In this document: positions 34,783 to 42,172 of the stretch, piece by piece
How positions within the stretch are numbered: position 1 is the first letter of the stretch
Layout: every line of letters begins with the position of its first letter
Assembly: GCA_963816315.1 (NCBI GenBank)
Contig: CAWFJZ010000044.1
Coordinates: 1 to 64,000, forward strand
Length of the DNA: 64,000 nucleotides
DNA from: CADEEN01 sp963816315
GTDB lineage: Bacteria; Pseudomonadota; Gammaproteobacteria; Burkholderiales; Burkholderiaceae_C
Direction: 5' to 3'
Program-made: the position numbers and the translations under genes
Notes under the pieces: model-generated
Seen by the model: only the letters and a program-made list of their open reading frames with translations
Told to the model about the DNA's origin: nothing
The model's database searches: none

Positions 34783-35667
34783 TCAGTGAGCGAGTAGCTC
34801 GAGTTCCTGAAGGCGAATTGCCATAGCTTCAATCGAAACACGGAACTGCGCTGCTAGAGATTCGAACGACCGGCCGTTGTAGCGGTCGCACGCCGCGAGC
34901 GCCCTGGCTAGGTCGCGAATGGATGCTACTTGTCTACGGCCGTCAGCGCGGACAAAGCCAGCGAGCGAGGAAGCGCTAGCCTCGTTCAGAGTGAACCGAT
35001 GAGTGCCGAAGGCAAGTTGAAACCGGGCTCGTACCAGTTTTTCGGGCATGAGGAAGTACGCTGCAAACTTATCGGCCTGCTGCTCCTTCAGATCGCGTGC
35101 CTTCGATCCACCGTCTAGCGGCCGGTCGCGATGCACGCCGTGATGTGACGCATGCAGGACGGCGTGGCCCAACTCGTGTGCCGCGGTGAAGAGTCGCACG
35201 TTGAGCGGAAACTGACTTGATATGTGAACAGTCTTTCGCGTCTGATCAATCAGGCCTGCGATTTCTATGCGACCCGCTGACAACCCAAGGCCGTCCTCCA
35301 AATAGCATTCGTACCCGAGAAGCCGAAGTCCTTCGATTGGGTCGAGAACATCTATGGGATTGTCGTGACCCGAGCTGCGCCAAAGTTGATGTTGCAACCG
35401 ACGCGCGTAGTGCTCGATCGAGTGATCAGAGAGTAGAGCTTCTTTTTGCGGGAACTTTTCTGCGACGTTGGGCGATTCGGCCGAATACCCGCCGTCGCCG
35501 TCGAGATGCGCATAGGGGTCTTGAAGGATCTTCCGGCTAGCACGAATCTCTTCTGCTGCTGAGGGCGCCTCGACGACATCCGGCTCCTCTACATCTTCAA
35601 TGTATGCATACGGATTCTCGAGAACGCGTCGAGCAGCGGACAGACTTGGTGTTCTCTGGCGTGACAT
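34783..35667 (-). CDS. ImmA/IrrE-family metallopeptidase with N-terminal repeated motif
   Basis: A 294-aa protein. The zinc motif HELGHAVLHASHH lies in the middle, with the third ligand probably in KEQQADKFAAYFLMP, the standard ImmA/IrrE layout. The C-terminal ~90 residues contain a helical domain (ESLAAQFRVSIEAMAIRL). The N-terminal ~75 residues carry two copies of a motif, RRVLENPYAYIED and RKILQDPYAHLDG. The gene looks lower in GC than its neighbours. ImmA proteins usually cut an XRE repressor encoded next door, but none is here. It heads a five-gene run. GGAG lies eight bases before the ATG. Confidence 0.86.
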   Translation of the reverse strand: MSRQRTPSLSAARRVLENPYAYIEDVEEPDVVEAPSAAEEIRASRKILQDPYAHLDGDGGYSAESPNVAEKFPQKEALLSDHSIEHYARRLQHQLWRSSGHDNPIDVLDPIEGLRLLGYECYLEDGLGLSAGRIEIAGLIDQTRKTVHISSQFPLNVRLFTAAHELGHAVLHASHHGVHRDRPLDGGSKARDLKEQQADKFAAYFLMPEKLVRARFQLAFGTHRFTLNEASASSLAGFVRADGRRQVASIRDLARALAACDRYNGRSFESLAAQFRVSIEAMAIRLQELELLAH

Positions 35668-35720
35668 GCGTTTACTCCGTTGAATTCAATCACAGATGGG
35701 CTTACATGACGGCGAAAAGT

Positions 35721-36527
35721 TCACACCGCCACCGGCGCCTTGATCGCTGGATGCGGGTCATAACCTTCAATCGCGAAGTCCTCGTACTCGTAGTCGAAGA
35801 TCGACACCGGCCGGCGCTTGATCACCAGCGTCGGATACGCCCGCGGCTCGCGTGACAGTTGCAGCCGCACCTGCTCATGGTGGTTGCTGTAGATGTGGCA
35901 ATCGCCGCCGGTCCAGATGAAGTCGCCGACGCCGAGATCGCATTGCTGCGCCAGCATGTGCGTCAGCAGCGCGTAGCTGGCGATGTTGAACGGCACGCCG
36001 AGAAAGATGTCGGCGCTGCGCTGGTAGAGCTGGCAGCTCAGCTTGCCATCGGCGACGTAGAACTGGAAGAACGCATGGCAGGGCATCAGCGCCATCTTCG
36101 GCAGGTCGGCCACGTTCCATGCGCTGACGATGATGCGGCGCGAGTCGGGGTTGGTCTTCAACTGCTTGACGACCTCGGCGATCTGGTCGATGTGGCCGCC
36201 GTCGGGCGTCGGCCACGAGCGCCACTGCACGCCGTACACCGGGCCGAGGTCGCCGTCTGGCTTGGCCCACTCGTTCCAGATCGTCACGCCGCGCTCTTGC
36301 AGCCACTTCGCGTTGCCGTCGCCGCGCAGGAACCACAGCAGCTCGAGGATGATCGACTTCAGGTGCACCTTCTTCGTCGTCACCAGCGGGAAGCCTTCGT
36401 TCAGGTCGAAGCGCATCTGGTGGCCGAAAACGCTCTTCGTGCCGGTGCCGGTGCGGTCGGCCTTGGCCACGCCGTGCTCGAAGACGTGGCGCATGAAGTC
36501 TTCGTATTGGGAGCGGATGAGCGACAT
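35721..36527 (-). CDS. thyA: Thymidylate synthase
   Basis: A 268-aa enzyme making dTMP from dUMP with methylenetetrahydrofolate. The catalytic cysteine is in LMPCHAFFQFYV, followed by LSCQLYQRSADIFLGVPFNI and the dUMP-binding FIWTGGDCHIYSNHHEQV. The N-terminus TGTGTKSVFGHQMRFDL is also typical. Start at 36527, one base after the ccdB stop, so the toxin-antitoxin pair and thyA may share a transcript. It is full length with no missing residue. Confidence 0.96.
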   Translation of the reverse strand: MSLIRSQYEDFMRHVFEHGVAKADRTGTGTKSVFGHQMRFDLNEGFPLVTTKKVHLKSIILELLWFLRGDGNAKWLQERGVTIWNEWAKPDGDLGPVYGVQWRSWPTPDGGHIDQIAEVVKQLKTNPDSRRIIVSAWNVADLPKMALMPCHAFFQFYVADGKLSCQLYQRSADIFLGVPFNIASYALLTHMLAQQCDLGVGDFIWTGGDCHIYSNHHEQVRLQLSREPRAYPTLVIKRRPVSIFDYEYEDFAIEGYDPHPAIKAPVAV

Positions 36528-36528
36528 G

Positions 36529-36843
36529 TCAATAGCTTCCAAACAAGGTGTCGAGTGCCTCCTGGATCGATGCACGCGCGCCGCGAAGGTTGGCTACGGG
36601 TTTGCGCAACAAGGACAGAGGCACCGCGCCCAGCGTCGCGGCATCGAGCACCACATCTTCCTCGGCGACGGTCAGCACGGGGTTCAGATTGCGCGCACGC
36701 GGGCCGAAAAGCGTGCTCTTGCGCAGCGGCACGACGACGCGCGTGCCGAGCCCGTCAACATGGTCGTTCTGCACATCGAGAAAGAAAGGCGTGTGTTTGC
36801 GCTCGGAAGCGGCGGGGTTTGCATACACGTCGAAGCGCGCCAT
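36529..36843 (-). CDS. ccdB: CcdB-family toxin
   Basis: A 104-aa toxin. RFDVYANPA at the start, FFLDVQNDHVDGLGTRVVVPL, and the C-terminal IQEALDTLFGSY helix match CcdB, which poisons DNA gyrase. F-plasmid CcdB ends in WGI; this one ends FGSY, so the gyrase contact may differ. It begins three bases after the ccdA stop. Chromosomal ccd pairs are often domesticated. Confidence 0.9.
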   Translation of the reverse strand: MARFDVYANPAASERKHTPFFLDVQNDHVDGLGTRVVVPLRKSTLFGPRARNLNPVLTVAEEDVVLDAATLGAVPLSLLRKPVANLRGARASIQEALDTLFGSY

Positions 36844-36846
36844 GGC

Positions 36847-37098
36847 TCACAGACCTTTGGCGAAGGTACGGTACTTCGCCAGCGGCAGGCCTTCGCGCTC
36901 GATGCGTTGGTTGTAGTGCTCGATCGCTTCTTTGTTTTCTTCGTTCCAGCGCTCCCAATAACGCTTGCGCACCTCTTCGGCGAGCAGCGCATCGACCGTT
37001 TGCGACAGGTTCATACCGAGTTCGCGGGCGGCGTCCAGCACCTTTGCGTTCAGGCTGAGATTGGTCGCGCGCTTGGGGGCATCATCAAAACGGAGCAT
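36847..37098 (-). CDS. ccdA: CcdA-family antitoxin
   Basis: An 83-aa antitoxin. The N-terminal ribbon-helix-helix (ATNLSLNAKVLDAARELGMNLSQ, read in parts) binds DNA; the C-terminal tail (ERWNEENKEAIEHYNQRIE) wraps the toxin. A GAGGTGA site lies five bases before the ATG. A GCGCAT...ATGCGC dyad sits about 20 bases upstream, a good candidate for its own operator. Confidence 0.9.
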   Translation of the reverse strand: MLRFDDAPKRATNLSLNAKVLDAARELGMNLSQTVDALLAEEVRKRYWERWNEENKEAIEHYNQRIEREGLPLAKYRTFAKGL

Positions 37099-37118
37099 GG
37101 CATCACCTCATGGATACT

Positions 37119-37135
37119 GCGCATGGATTATGCGC
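37119..37135. promoter_or_regulatory. 6-5-6 inverted repeat upstream of ccdAB
   Basis: GCGCAT and ATGCGC are separated by five bases. The repeat lies 20 bases before the ccdA start and overlaps the stop codon of the ABC exporter gene. Position suits autoregulation by the CcdA-CcdB complex; no -10/-35 is obvious. Confidence 0.45.
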
Positions 37136-38943
37136 TTACTTCATGCGCCGCAGGTTCTACATCGAACTGCATCGCCGCCAGCCGCGCATACAGCCCGCCC
37201 TGGGTCACCAGCTCCGCATGCGTACCGGTTTCAACAACGCGCCCGTGATCGAGCACGACGATGCGGTCCGCGCGCAGCACGGTGGCGAGCCGGTGAGCGA
37301 CGACGATCGTCGTGCGCCCTCGCATCGCGGCGTCGAGTGCGGCCTGCACCATGCGTTCGCTTTCGGCGTCGAGCGCGCTGGTGGCTTCGTCGAGCAGCAA
37401 CAGCGGCGGGTTCTTCAGCATCGCACGGGCGATGGCGATGCGTTGGCGTTGGCCGCCGGACAGACGCACGCCACGCTCGCCGAGGAAGGTGGTGTAGCCC
37501 TCGGGCAGCGCTTCGATGAATTCGTGGGCGAAGGCGGCCTTGGCCGCGGCCTTGACTTCGTCGTCGTTGGCACCGGGTTTGCCGTAGCGGATGTTCTCCA
37601 GCGCGCTGGTCGAGAAGACCACGCTGTCCTGCGGCACGATGCCGACGCGCGCGCGCAATTCCGCCAGCGCCACCTCCCGCACCGGCACGCCGTCGATCGT
37701 CACGCTGCCTTGCTGCAGCGTCGTAGTAGCGCAGCAGCAGTTGCAGGACGGTGCTCTTGCCGGCGCCGCTGGGGCCGACAAGGGCCACGGTTTCGCCGCG
37801 GCGCACGTCGATGCTGACGTCGCGCAACGACGCATGCTGCGGCCGTGATGGGTAGTGGAAGGTGACGTGGCTGAGTGTCACGGCCGAGCCGACCTGCACC
37901 GTCGGCAGCGCGCGCGGCGAGGGCGGATCGGCCACCGGCGAGCGTGTGGCCAGCAGCTCCATCAGCCGCTCGGTGGCGCCGGCGGCGCGCAGCAAATCGC
38001 CATACACCTCGGACAGCACGGCCACGCTCGACACGAAGATCAACACATAGACGACGGTCTGGCCCAGATGCCCAGCGCTGATGTCGCCGCGGATCACCGC
38101 CTGCGTGCCCTGGTACAGGCCCCACAGCAGCGCGCCGAAGGTGGCGGTGATGATGAACGCGACCAGCATCGAGCGGATGCGCGTGCGTTTTCTCGCCGTG
38201 TCGAAGGCGGCTTCGCTGGCATCGGCAAAACGTTTGGCCTCGCGCCCTTGCTGGTTGTAGCTCTGCACCACCGGAATCGCATTCAGCACTTCGGCCGCGA
38301 TGGCGCTCGTGTCGGCCACGCGGTCCTGGCTCGCGCGCGAGAGCTTGCGCACGCGCTTGCCGAAGTACAGCGTCGGCACGACGACGAAGACCAGGATGCC
38401 CAGCACCTGCGTCATCACCAGCGGGTTGGTGATGATCAACATGCCGAGCGCGCCGATGCCCATGACGGTGTTGCGCAAGCCCATGGACAGGCTCGAACCG
38501 ACGACGGTCTGCACCAGCGTCGTGTCGGTGGTCAGCCGCGACAGCACCTCGCCGGTCTGCGTGGTCTCGAAGAACTCGGGGCTTTGTTCGACGACATGGG
38601 CGTACACGGCATTGCGCAGATCCGCCGTCACGCGCTCGCCGATCCAGCTCACCATGTAGAAGCGCAGCGCAGAGAACAACCCGAGCGCAGCGCCGACGGC
38701 GAACAGCGCCAGGAAGTGGCCGCGCAGCGCCATGACGCGCGCCGCCGGATCGGCAGAGACCAGGCCGCTGTCGATCAACGACTTCAGCGCCACCGGCAGC
38801 ACTAGCGTGCTCGCTGCGGCCATGACGAGGAAGAGGGCGGCCAGTCCGATCTGCAACTTGTACGGCCGCAGGAAGGGCCCGAGGCCGGAGAGGGAGCGCG
38901 GGCTGTCGGCTTTGGCTCGTTCGTCGGATTTTTTGTCTGCCAC
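37128..38943 (-). pseudogene. MsbA/ABCB-type ABC exporter, frameshifted in the ATPase domain
   Basis: A fused permease-ATPase of about 605 aa when repaired. The membrane half has ~6 helices and SPEFFETTQTGEVLSRLTTD. Walker A GPSGAGKSTVLQLLLRYYD reads in the first frame. At about 37719-37724 the frame breaks (one extra or two missing bases). The rest continues in another frame: LQQGSVTIDGVPV, signature LSGGQRQRIAIARAML, Walker B LLLLDEATSALD and the H-loop VVAHRLATV. The family exports lipids or drugs. As written the ATPase would be inactive. It may be another sequencing error. Confidence 0.85.
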
Positions 38944-38965
38944 GGCGGGCAGTCTATCGGCGACG

Positions 38966-39148
38966 TTATTTCTGCGGTTTGGCCGCCTCTTCAGGCAACT
39001 TGCGCCCGCGCTTGATCAGCGACTCGCGCAACAGGTATTCGACCTGCGCATTCGCGCTGCGCAACTCCTGCGCGGCCAGGCGCTCGATCTCGGCCCACAG
39101 CTCGGGGTCGATGCGCAGCAGGAAACTTTTTTTGCCGGGTCTGGCCAC
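38966..39148 (-). CDS. Arc-like ribbon-helix-helix DNA-binding protein (60 aa)
   Basis: A 60-aa protein, MARPGKKSFLLRIDPELWAE at the start, with the Arc/MetJ strand (SFLLRID), a helix (PELWAEIERLAAQELRS) and a second helix (NAQVEYLLRESLIKRG). The GTG at 39148 shares one base with the SPFH gene stop (TAGTG), so both are in one operon. The obvious inferred target is the palindrome over the SPFH promoter. Confidence 0.8.
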   Translation of the reverse strand: MARPGKKSFLLRIDPELWAEIERLAAQELRSANAQVEYLLRESLIKRGRKLPEEAAKPQK

Positions 39149-40032
39149 TATGCGTAGAGCGTCCCGGTGTTGATGATCGGCTGCGTGTCCTTGTCCGAGC
39201 ACAGCACGACGAGCAGGTTGCTCACCATCGCCGCCTTGCGCTCGTCGTCGAGGACGACGATCTCGCGTTCGGACAAGCCCTTCAACGCCGCCTCGACCAT
39301 GCTCACCGCGCCCTGCACGATCTTGCTGCGCGCGCTGATGATCGCTTCGGCCTGCTGGCGGCGCAGCATCACCTGCGCGATCTCCGGCGCGTAGGCCAGG
39401 TGCGACAGCTTGGCGTCTTCGACGACGACGCCGGCATCGTCGAAGCGCTGCTGCAGCTCGCTCTTCAGTGCCGCGATCGCCACCTCGCCCGAACGCAACG
39501 TCGACTCGCCGGTCGCCAGGTCTTCGCCTTCGTCGTAGGCGAACTGCGTGGCCAGGTGGCGCAGCGCCGACTCGGCCTGTACCTTGACGTAGTTCTCGTA
39601 GTCATCGACGTCGAAGACCGCGCGCGCCGTGTCATCGACGCGCCACACCACCACGGCGCTGATCTCCACCGGGTTGCCGCGCTTGTCGTTGACCTTCAGC
39701 GTCGGCATGTTGAGGTTGCGCGCGCGCAGGCTGATCTTGCGTTTGACATAGAACGGGTTCGCCCAGCGCAGGCCCTCGGTGCGGTCGGTGCCGGCATAGC
39801 GGCCGAAGAGGTTCAGGATCGCCGCCTGGTTGGGCTGCAGCATGTACAGGCCAACGAGGATGAACACACCCGCCAGCGGCAGCAGCGCGCGCAAGGCCAC
39901 GCCCCAGCCGCCGCCGGCGCCCGGAGCGAGCACGAACGACAGCACGGTGCCGGCAATCAGCAGCACGCCGATCACGGCCGCCAGGTAGCCGTCGATCGAG
40001 CGCAACTCGCGTTCCGAAGTGCTGTTTCTCAT
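39148..40032 (-). CDS. SPFH (stomatin/prohibitin-like) membrane protein
   Basis: A 294-aa protein. Two N-terminal membrane segments (YLAAVIGVLLIAGTVLSFVL and LLPLAGVFILVGLYML) precede the SPFH domain (GLRWANPFYVKRKISLRA, VVVWRVDDTARAVFDVDDYE) and a helical region (QVMLRRQQAEAIISARSKIV). Such proteins form membrane scaffolds. No NfeD partner is adjacent; its operon partner is the Arc-like protein. SD AGGAGG is five bases before the ATG. Confidence 0.9.
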   Translation of the reverse strand: MRNSTSERELRSIDGYLAAVIGVLLIAGTVLSFVLAPGAGGGWGVALRALLPLAGVFILVGLYMLQPNQAAILNLFGRYAGTDRTEGLRWANPFYVKRKISLRARNLNMPTLKVNDKRGNPVEISAVVVWRVDDTARAVFDVDDYENYVKVQAESALRHLATQFAYDEGEDLATGESTLRSGEVAIAALKSELQQRFDDAGVVVEDAKLSHLAYAPEIAQVMLRRQQAEAIISARSKIVQGAVSMVEAALKGLSEREIVVLDDERKAAMVSNLLVVLCSDKDTQPIINTGTLYA

Positions 40033-40051
40033 GGTGTCCTCCTAAGCAATC

Positions 40052-40067
40052 AAAGTGATATCACTTT
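40052..40067. promoter_or_regulatory. Perfect 16-base palindrome over the SPFH promoter
   Basis: AAAGTGATATCACTTT is a perfect palindrome overlapping the -10 box of the SPFH/Arc operon, 20 bases upstream of the SPFH start. It is a likely repressor site, most simply for the Arc-like protein of the same operon. Confidence 0.65.
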
Positions 40068-40091
40068 AGTAGCGGGCCGGCAGGCCGTCAA
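40063..40091 (-). promoter_or_regulatory. Sigma70 promoter of the SPFH/Arc operon
   Basis: Minus strand TTGACG (40091-40086), 17-base spacer, TAAAGT (40068-40063). The predicted start of transcription near 40056 leaves a leader of about 24 bases containing AGGAGG. Confidence 0.55.
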
Positions 40092-40213
40092 GGGCGGCGG
40101 CGTAACGCCGCGGCAACGCCTCCCCCCATGCTCTGGCGGCCCACGCGATGCCGCGCTGTGAACGCGCGTGCGCCTGTGGTCGAATAGGTTCCAGACAGCC
40201 AATCAGCACACCA

Positions 40214-41047
40214 ATGCCTCCCAAAACCCGTTCCACCCGCCGCTGGCTGCGCCTGCGCCGTCAGGTGCTGCGCCATGGCCTGCCGCGCATGACGGTGATC
40301 CTGGCTGCTGCTGCCGCCTTGCTGGCCGCTCTGGGCAGCCAGGCGGCGTTGGCGCTGTCGGGTGCACCGGTGAATCTGCTGCTCGCAGGGCTGGCAGCGC
40401 TCGGCGCGGCGGCACTGGTCGGCGCTGCGGTGTGGCCGTTGATGCGCATGCTGCGCGACCTCGAAGCCGCGCGTGTGCAGCTCGACGTGCTGGCCACGCG
40501 CGACGAGCTCACCGGCGTCTTCAACCGCCGCCAGTTCCTGGTGCTGGCCGACCGCGAATGGGCGCGCTGCCGCCGCTACGACATGGGCGCGGCGATGGTG
40601 ATGCTCGACGTCGATCACTTCAAGCGCGTCAACGATCTGCACGGCCACCTCGCCGGCGACCTGATGCTGCGCGAGATTGCGCGCGCGGCGGCTGAGACGC
40701 TGCGCCATGCCGACTTCCTCGGCCGTTTCGGCGGCGAGGAGTTCATTGTCTTTTTGCCGCACACCGACGTGCTCGGCGCACTCGATGTGGCCGAGCGCAT
40801 CCGCGAGCGCGTGGCCGCGATCAAGCTCGAATGGCGCGGTCAGCACATCGCCACCACCGTCAGCTTGGGCGTGGCCACGCTCGGCATTGCGCACGACACC
40901 GTCGGTGCCCTGATCGCCGACGCCGACCGCGCGCTCTACACCGCCAAGGACGCCGGGCGCAATTGCGTGCGCACGCCGACGGCGATCGAGGCGTTCGATT
41001 TGTCGAGCAGCGCCGAGCTGCCGTGGGGCCGATCGGGTGTGCGCTGA
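40214..41047 (+). CDS. Membrane-anchored diguanylate cyclase (GGDEF)
   Basis: A 277-aa protein. After a basic N-terminus come two membrane helices (VILAAAAALLAALGSQAALA and LLLAGLAALGAAALVGAAVW), then a GGDEF domain from DELTGVFNRRQFL. The active-site motif is GGEEF (in GRFGGEEFIVFLP), so it should make cyclic di-GMP from GTP. RHAD, five residues before it, fits an inhibitory I-site. There is no extra sensor domain. ATG 40214 is chosen; an upstream in-frame ATG at 40148 gives an unlikely Arg/Cys-rich extension. Confidence 0.92.
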   Translation: MPPKTRSTRRWLRLRRQVLRHGLPRMTVILAAAAALLAALGSQAALALSGAPVNLLLAGLAALGAAALVGAAVWPLMRMLRDLEAARVQLDVLATRDELTGVFNRRQFLVLADREWARCRRYDMGAAMVMLDVDHFKRVNDLHGHLAGDLMLREIARAAAETLRHADFLGRFGGEEFIVFLPHTDVLGALDVAERIRERVAAIKLEWRGQHIATTVSLGVATLGIAHDTVGALIADADRALYTAKDAGRNCVRTPTAIEAFDLSSSAELPWGRSGVR

Positions 41048-41050
41048 GCG

Positions 41051-42172
41051 CTACAGTTTGAGCGGCGCGCCGTAGCCCGTCATCTCGAGATAGCCCCAGC
41101 CAACGCGTGCGCCGTCGGCTGAACGCTTCAACGCCGACAGGCCTTCCCAATACACCGTGCCGGTGCTGTTGCGGCCGTCGAGTTCCTGCGCCTCGAACAG
41201 CGCCTGCACTTCGAACTCGCCTGCCGGGCAACGCAGACGCCAGCGCACCGGGTAGGTGGCGCGCGTGGCGGCGCTGGTCCAGGTTTGCAACGGCACAAAC
41301 ACCGCCTCGCCATCGGCAAAGATGCTCAGCGTGCCGTCGCGCGCGCGGTGGCTGCCGCCGGACCACAGCGCTGCACCGCGCGCATCGCGCATTCGAAACG
41401 CCATGAGCGCGCCGCCGTCATCGAGGTTGATGCCGATCCAGTCCCAACCGACGGCGCCGTCGGGCATGTACGAGCCGCTCCACTCGTGGTCGAGCCAGGC
41501 CTTGCCGCGCACCGGCACGCGCTCGCGCGAGGCCAGCCTCAGGCCGCCCGTCACATCGAGCTGCACCTGGCTGTAGTAGTGGCTGGCGTTGTCCGGGTGC
41601 GGGCCTTTGCGGCTCAGGCCCTGGTCGCCTTGCAGCAGCAGCGGTTGTGTCGGCGCCAGAGCGAGCTCGAAGGCGAAGCCGGCGTTGTCGTCGCCGAGCC
41701 TGGCGTCGTAGCGATCGGCGCGGCGTTCGAAGCGCCAGTCGCCGATGTGCACGCGCGTGTCGGCCAGCGACGCTGCAGCGCGCGGCGCTGCGGCATCGCC
41801 GTTCCAGCGCGCGATGCGTTCGGCGTGCATGAGGCGCTTGTCGGCCACGTTGCTCAACGCCGCGTGCGCGAACAGCAACTGCCGCACCGCGAAGCGGCTG
41901 TCGATCTGCTGTGCCACGCCGGTGCGCGAACGGAAGAACGTGAGCTGAAAGCCGAAGGCCGGTGTGTCGCTGATGGCGTTGTCGCGTTGCAGCCAGCCTG
42001 TGGCGTACCACCACTCGATGTCGAAATCGTTGTGCGCGCCATGGTCGCGTGGGAAGGCGAGCGCGCGCGGTGTCGCCCGTTCAGCGAACGTCGTCAACGG
42101 CAAGCCGCTGGCGGCAAGCCAGGCGAGCAGGGCTCGGCGCGGGGTACTCCGCCGCCTGGGGGTGCTACTCAC
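41051..42172 (-). CDS. AttH/CrtC-type lipocalin-like protein, exported
   Basis: A 373-aa protein of the AttH (lipocalin-like hydrolase, CrtC-N) family. The N-terminus (TPRRALLAWLAASGLPLT) is signal-like. Core motifs are DFDIEWWYATGWLQ, FGFQLTFFRSRTG, AWLDHEWSGSYMPDGAVGWD and WDWIGINLDDGGALMAFRMR. The GTG start overlaps the permease stop (GTGA, 42169-42172). With the ATPase and FtsX-like permease this forms a unit like attEFGH, in which AttH is the periplasmic part. The cargo is unknown. Confidence 0.87.
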   Translation of the reverse strand: MSSTPRRRSTPRRALLAWLAASGLPLTTFAERATPRALAFPRDHGAHNDFDIEWWYATGWLQRDNAISDTPAFGFQLTFFRSRTGVAQQIDSRFAVRQLLFAHAALSNVADKRLMHAERIARWNGDAAAPRAAASLADTRVHIGDWRFERRADRYDARLGDDNAGFAFELALAPTQPLLLQGDQGLSRKGPHPDNASHYYSQVQLDVTGGLRLASRERVPVRGKAWLDHEWSGSYMPDGAVGWDWIGINLDDGGALMAFRMRDARGAALWSGGSHRARDGTLSIFADGEAVFVPLQTWTSAATRATYPVRWRLRCPAGEFEVQALFEAQELDGRNSTGTVYWEGLSALKRSADGARVGWGYLEMTGYGAPLKL

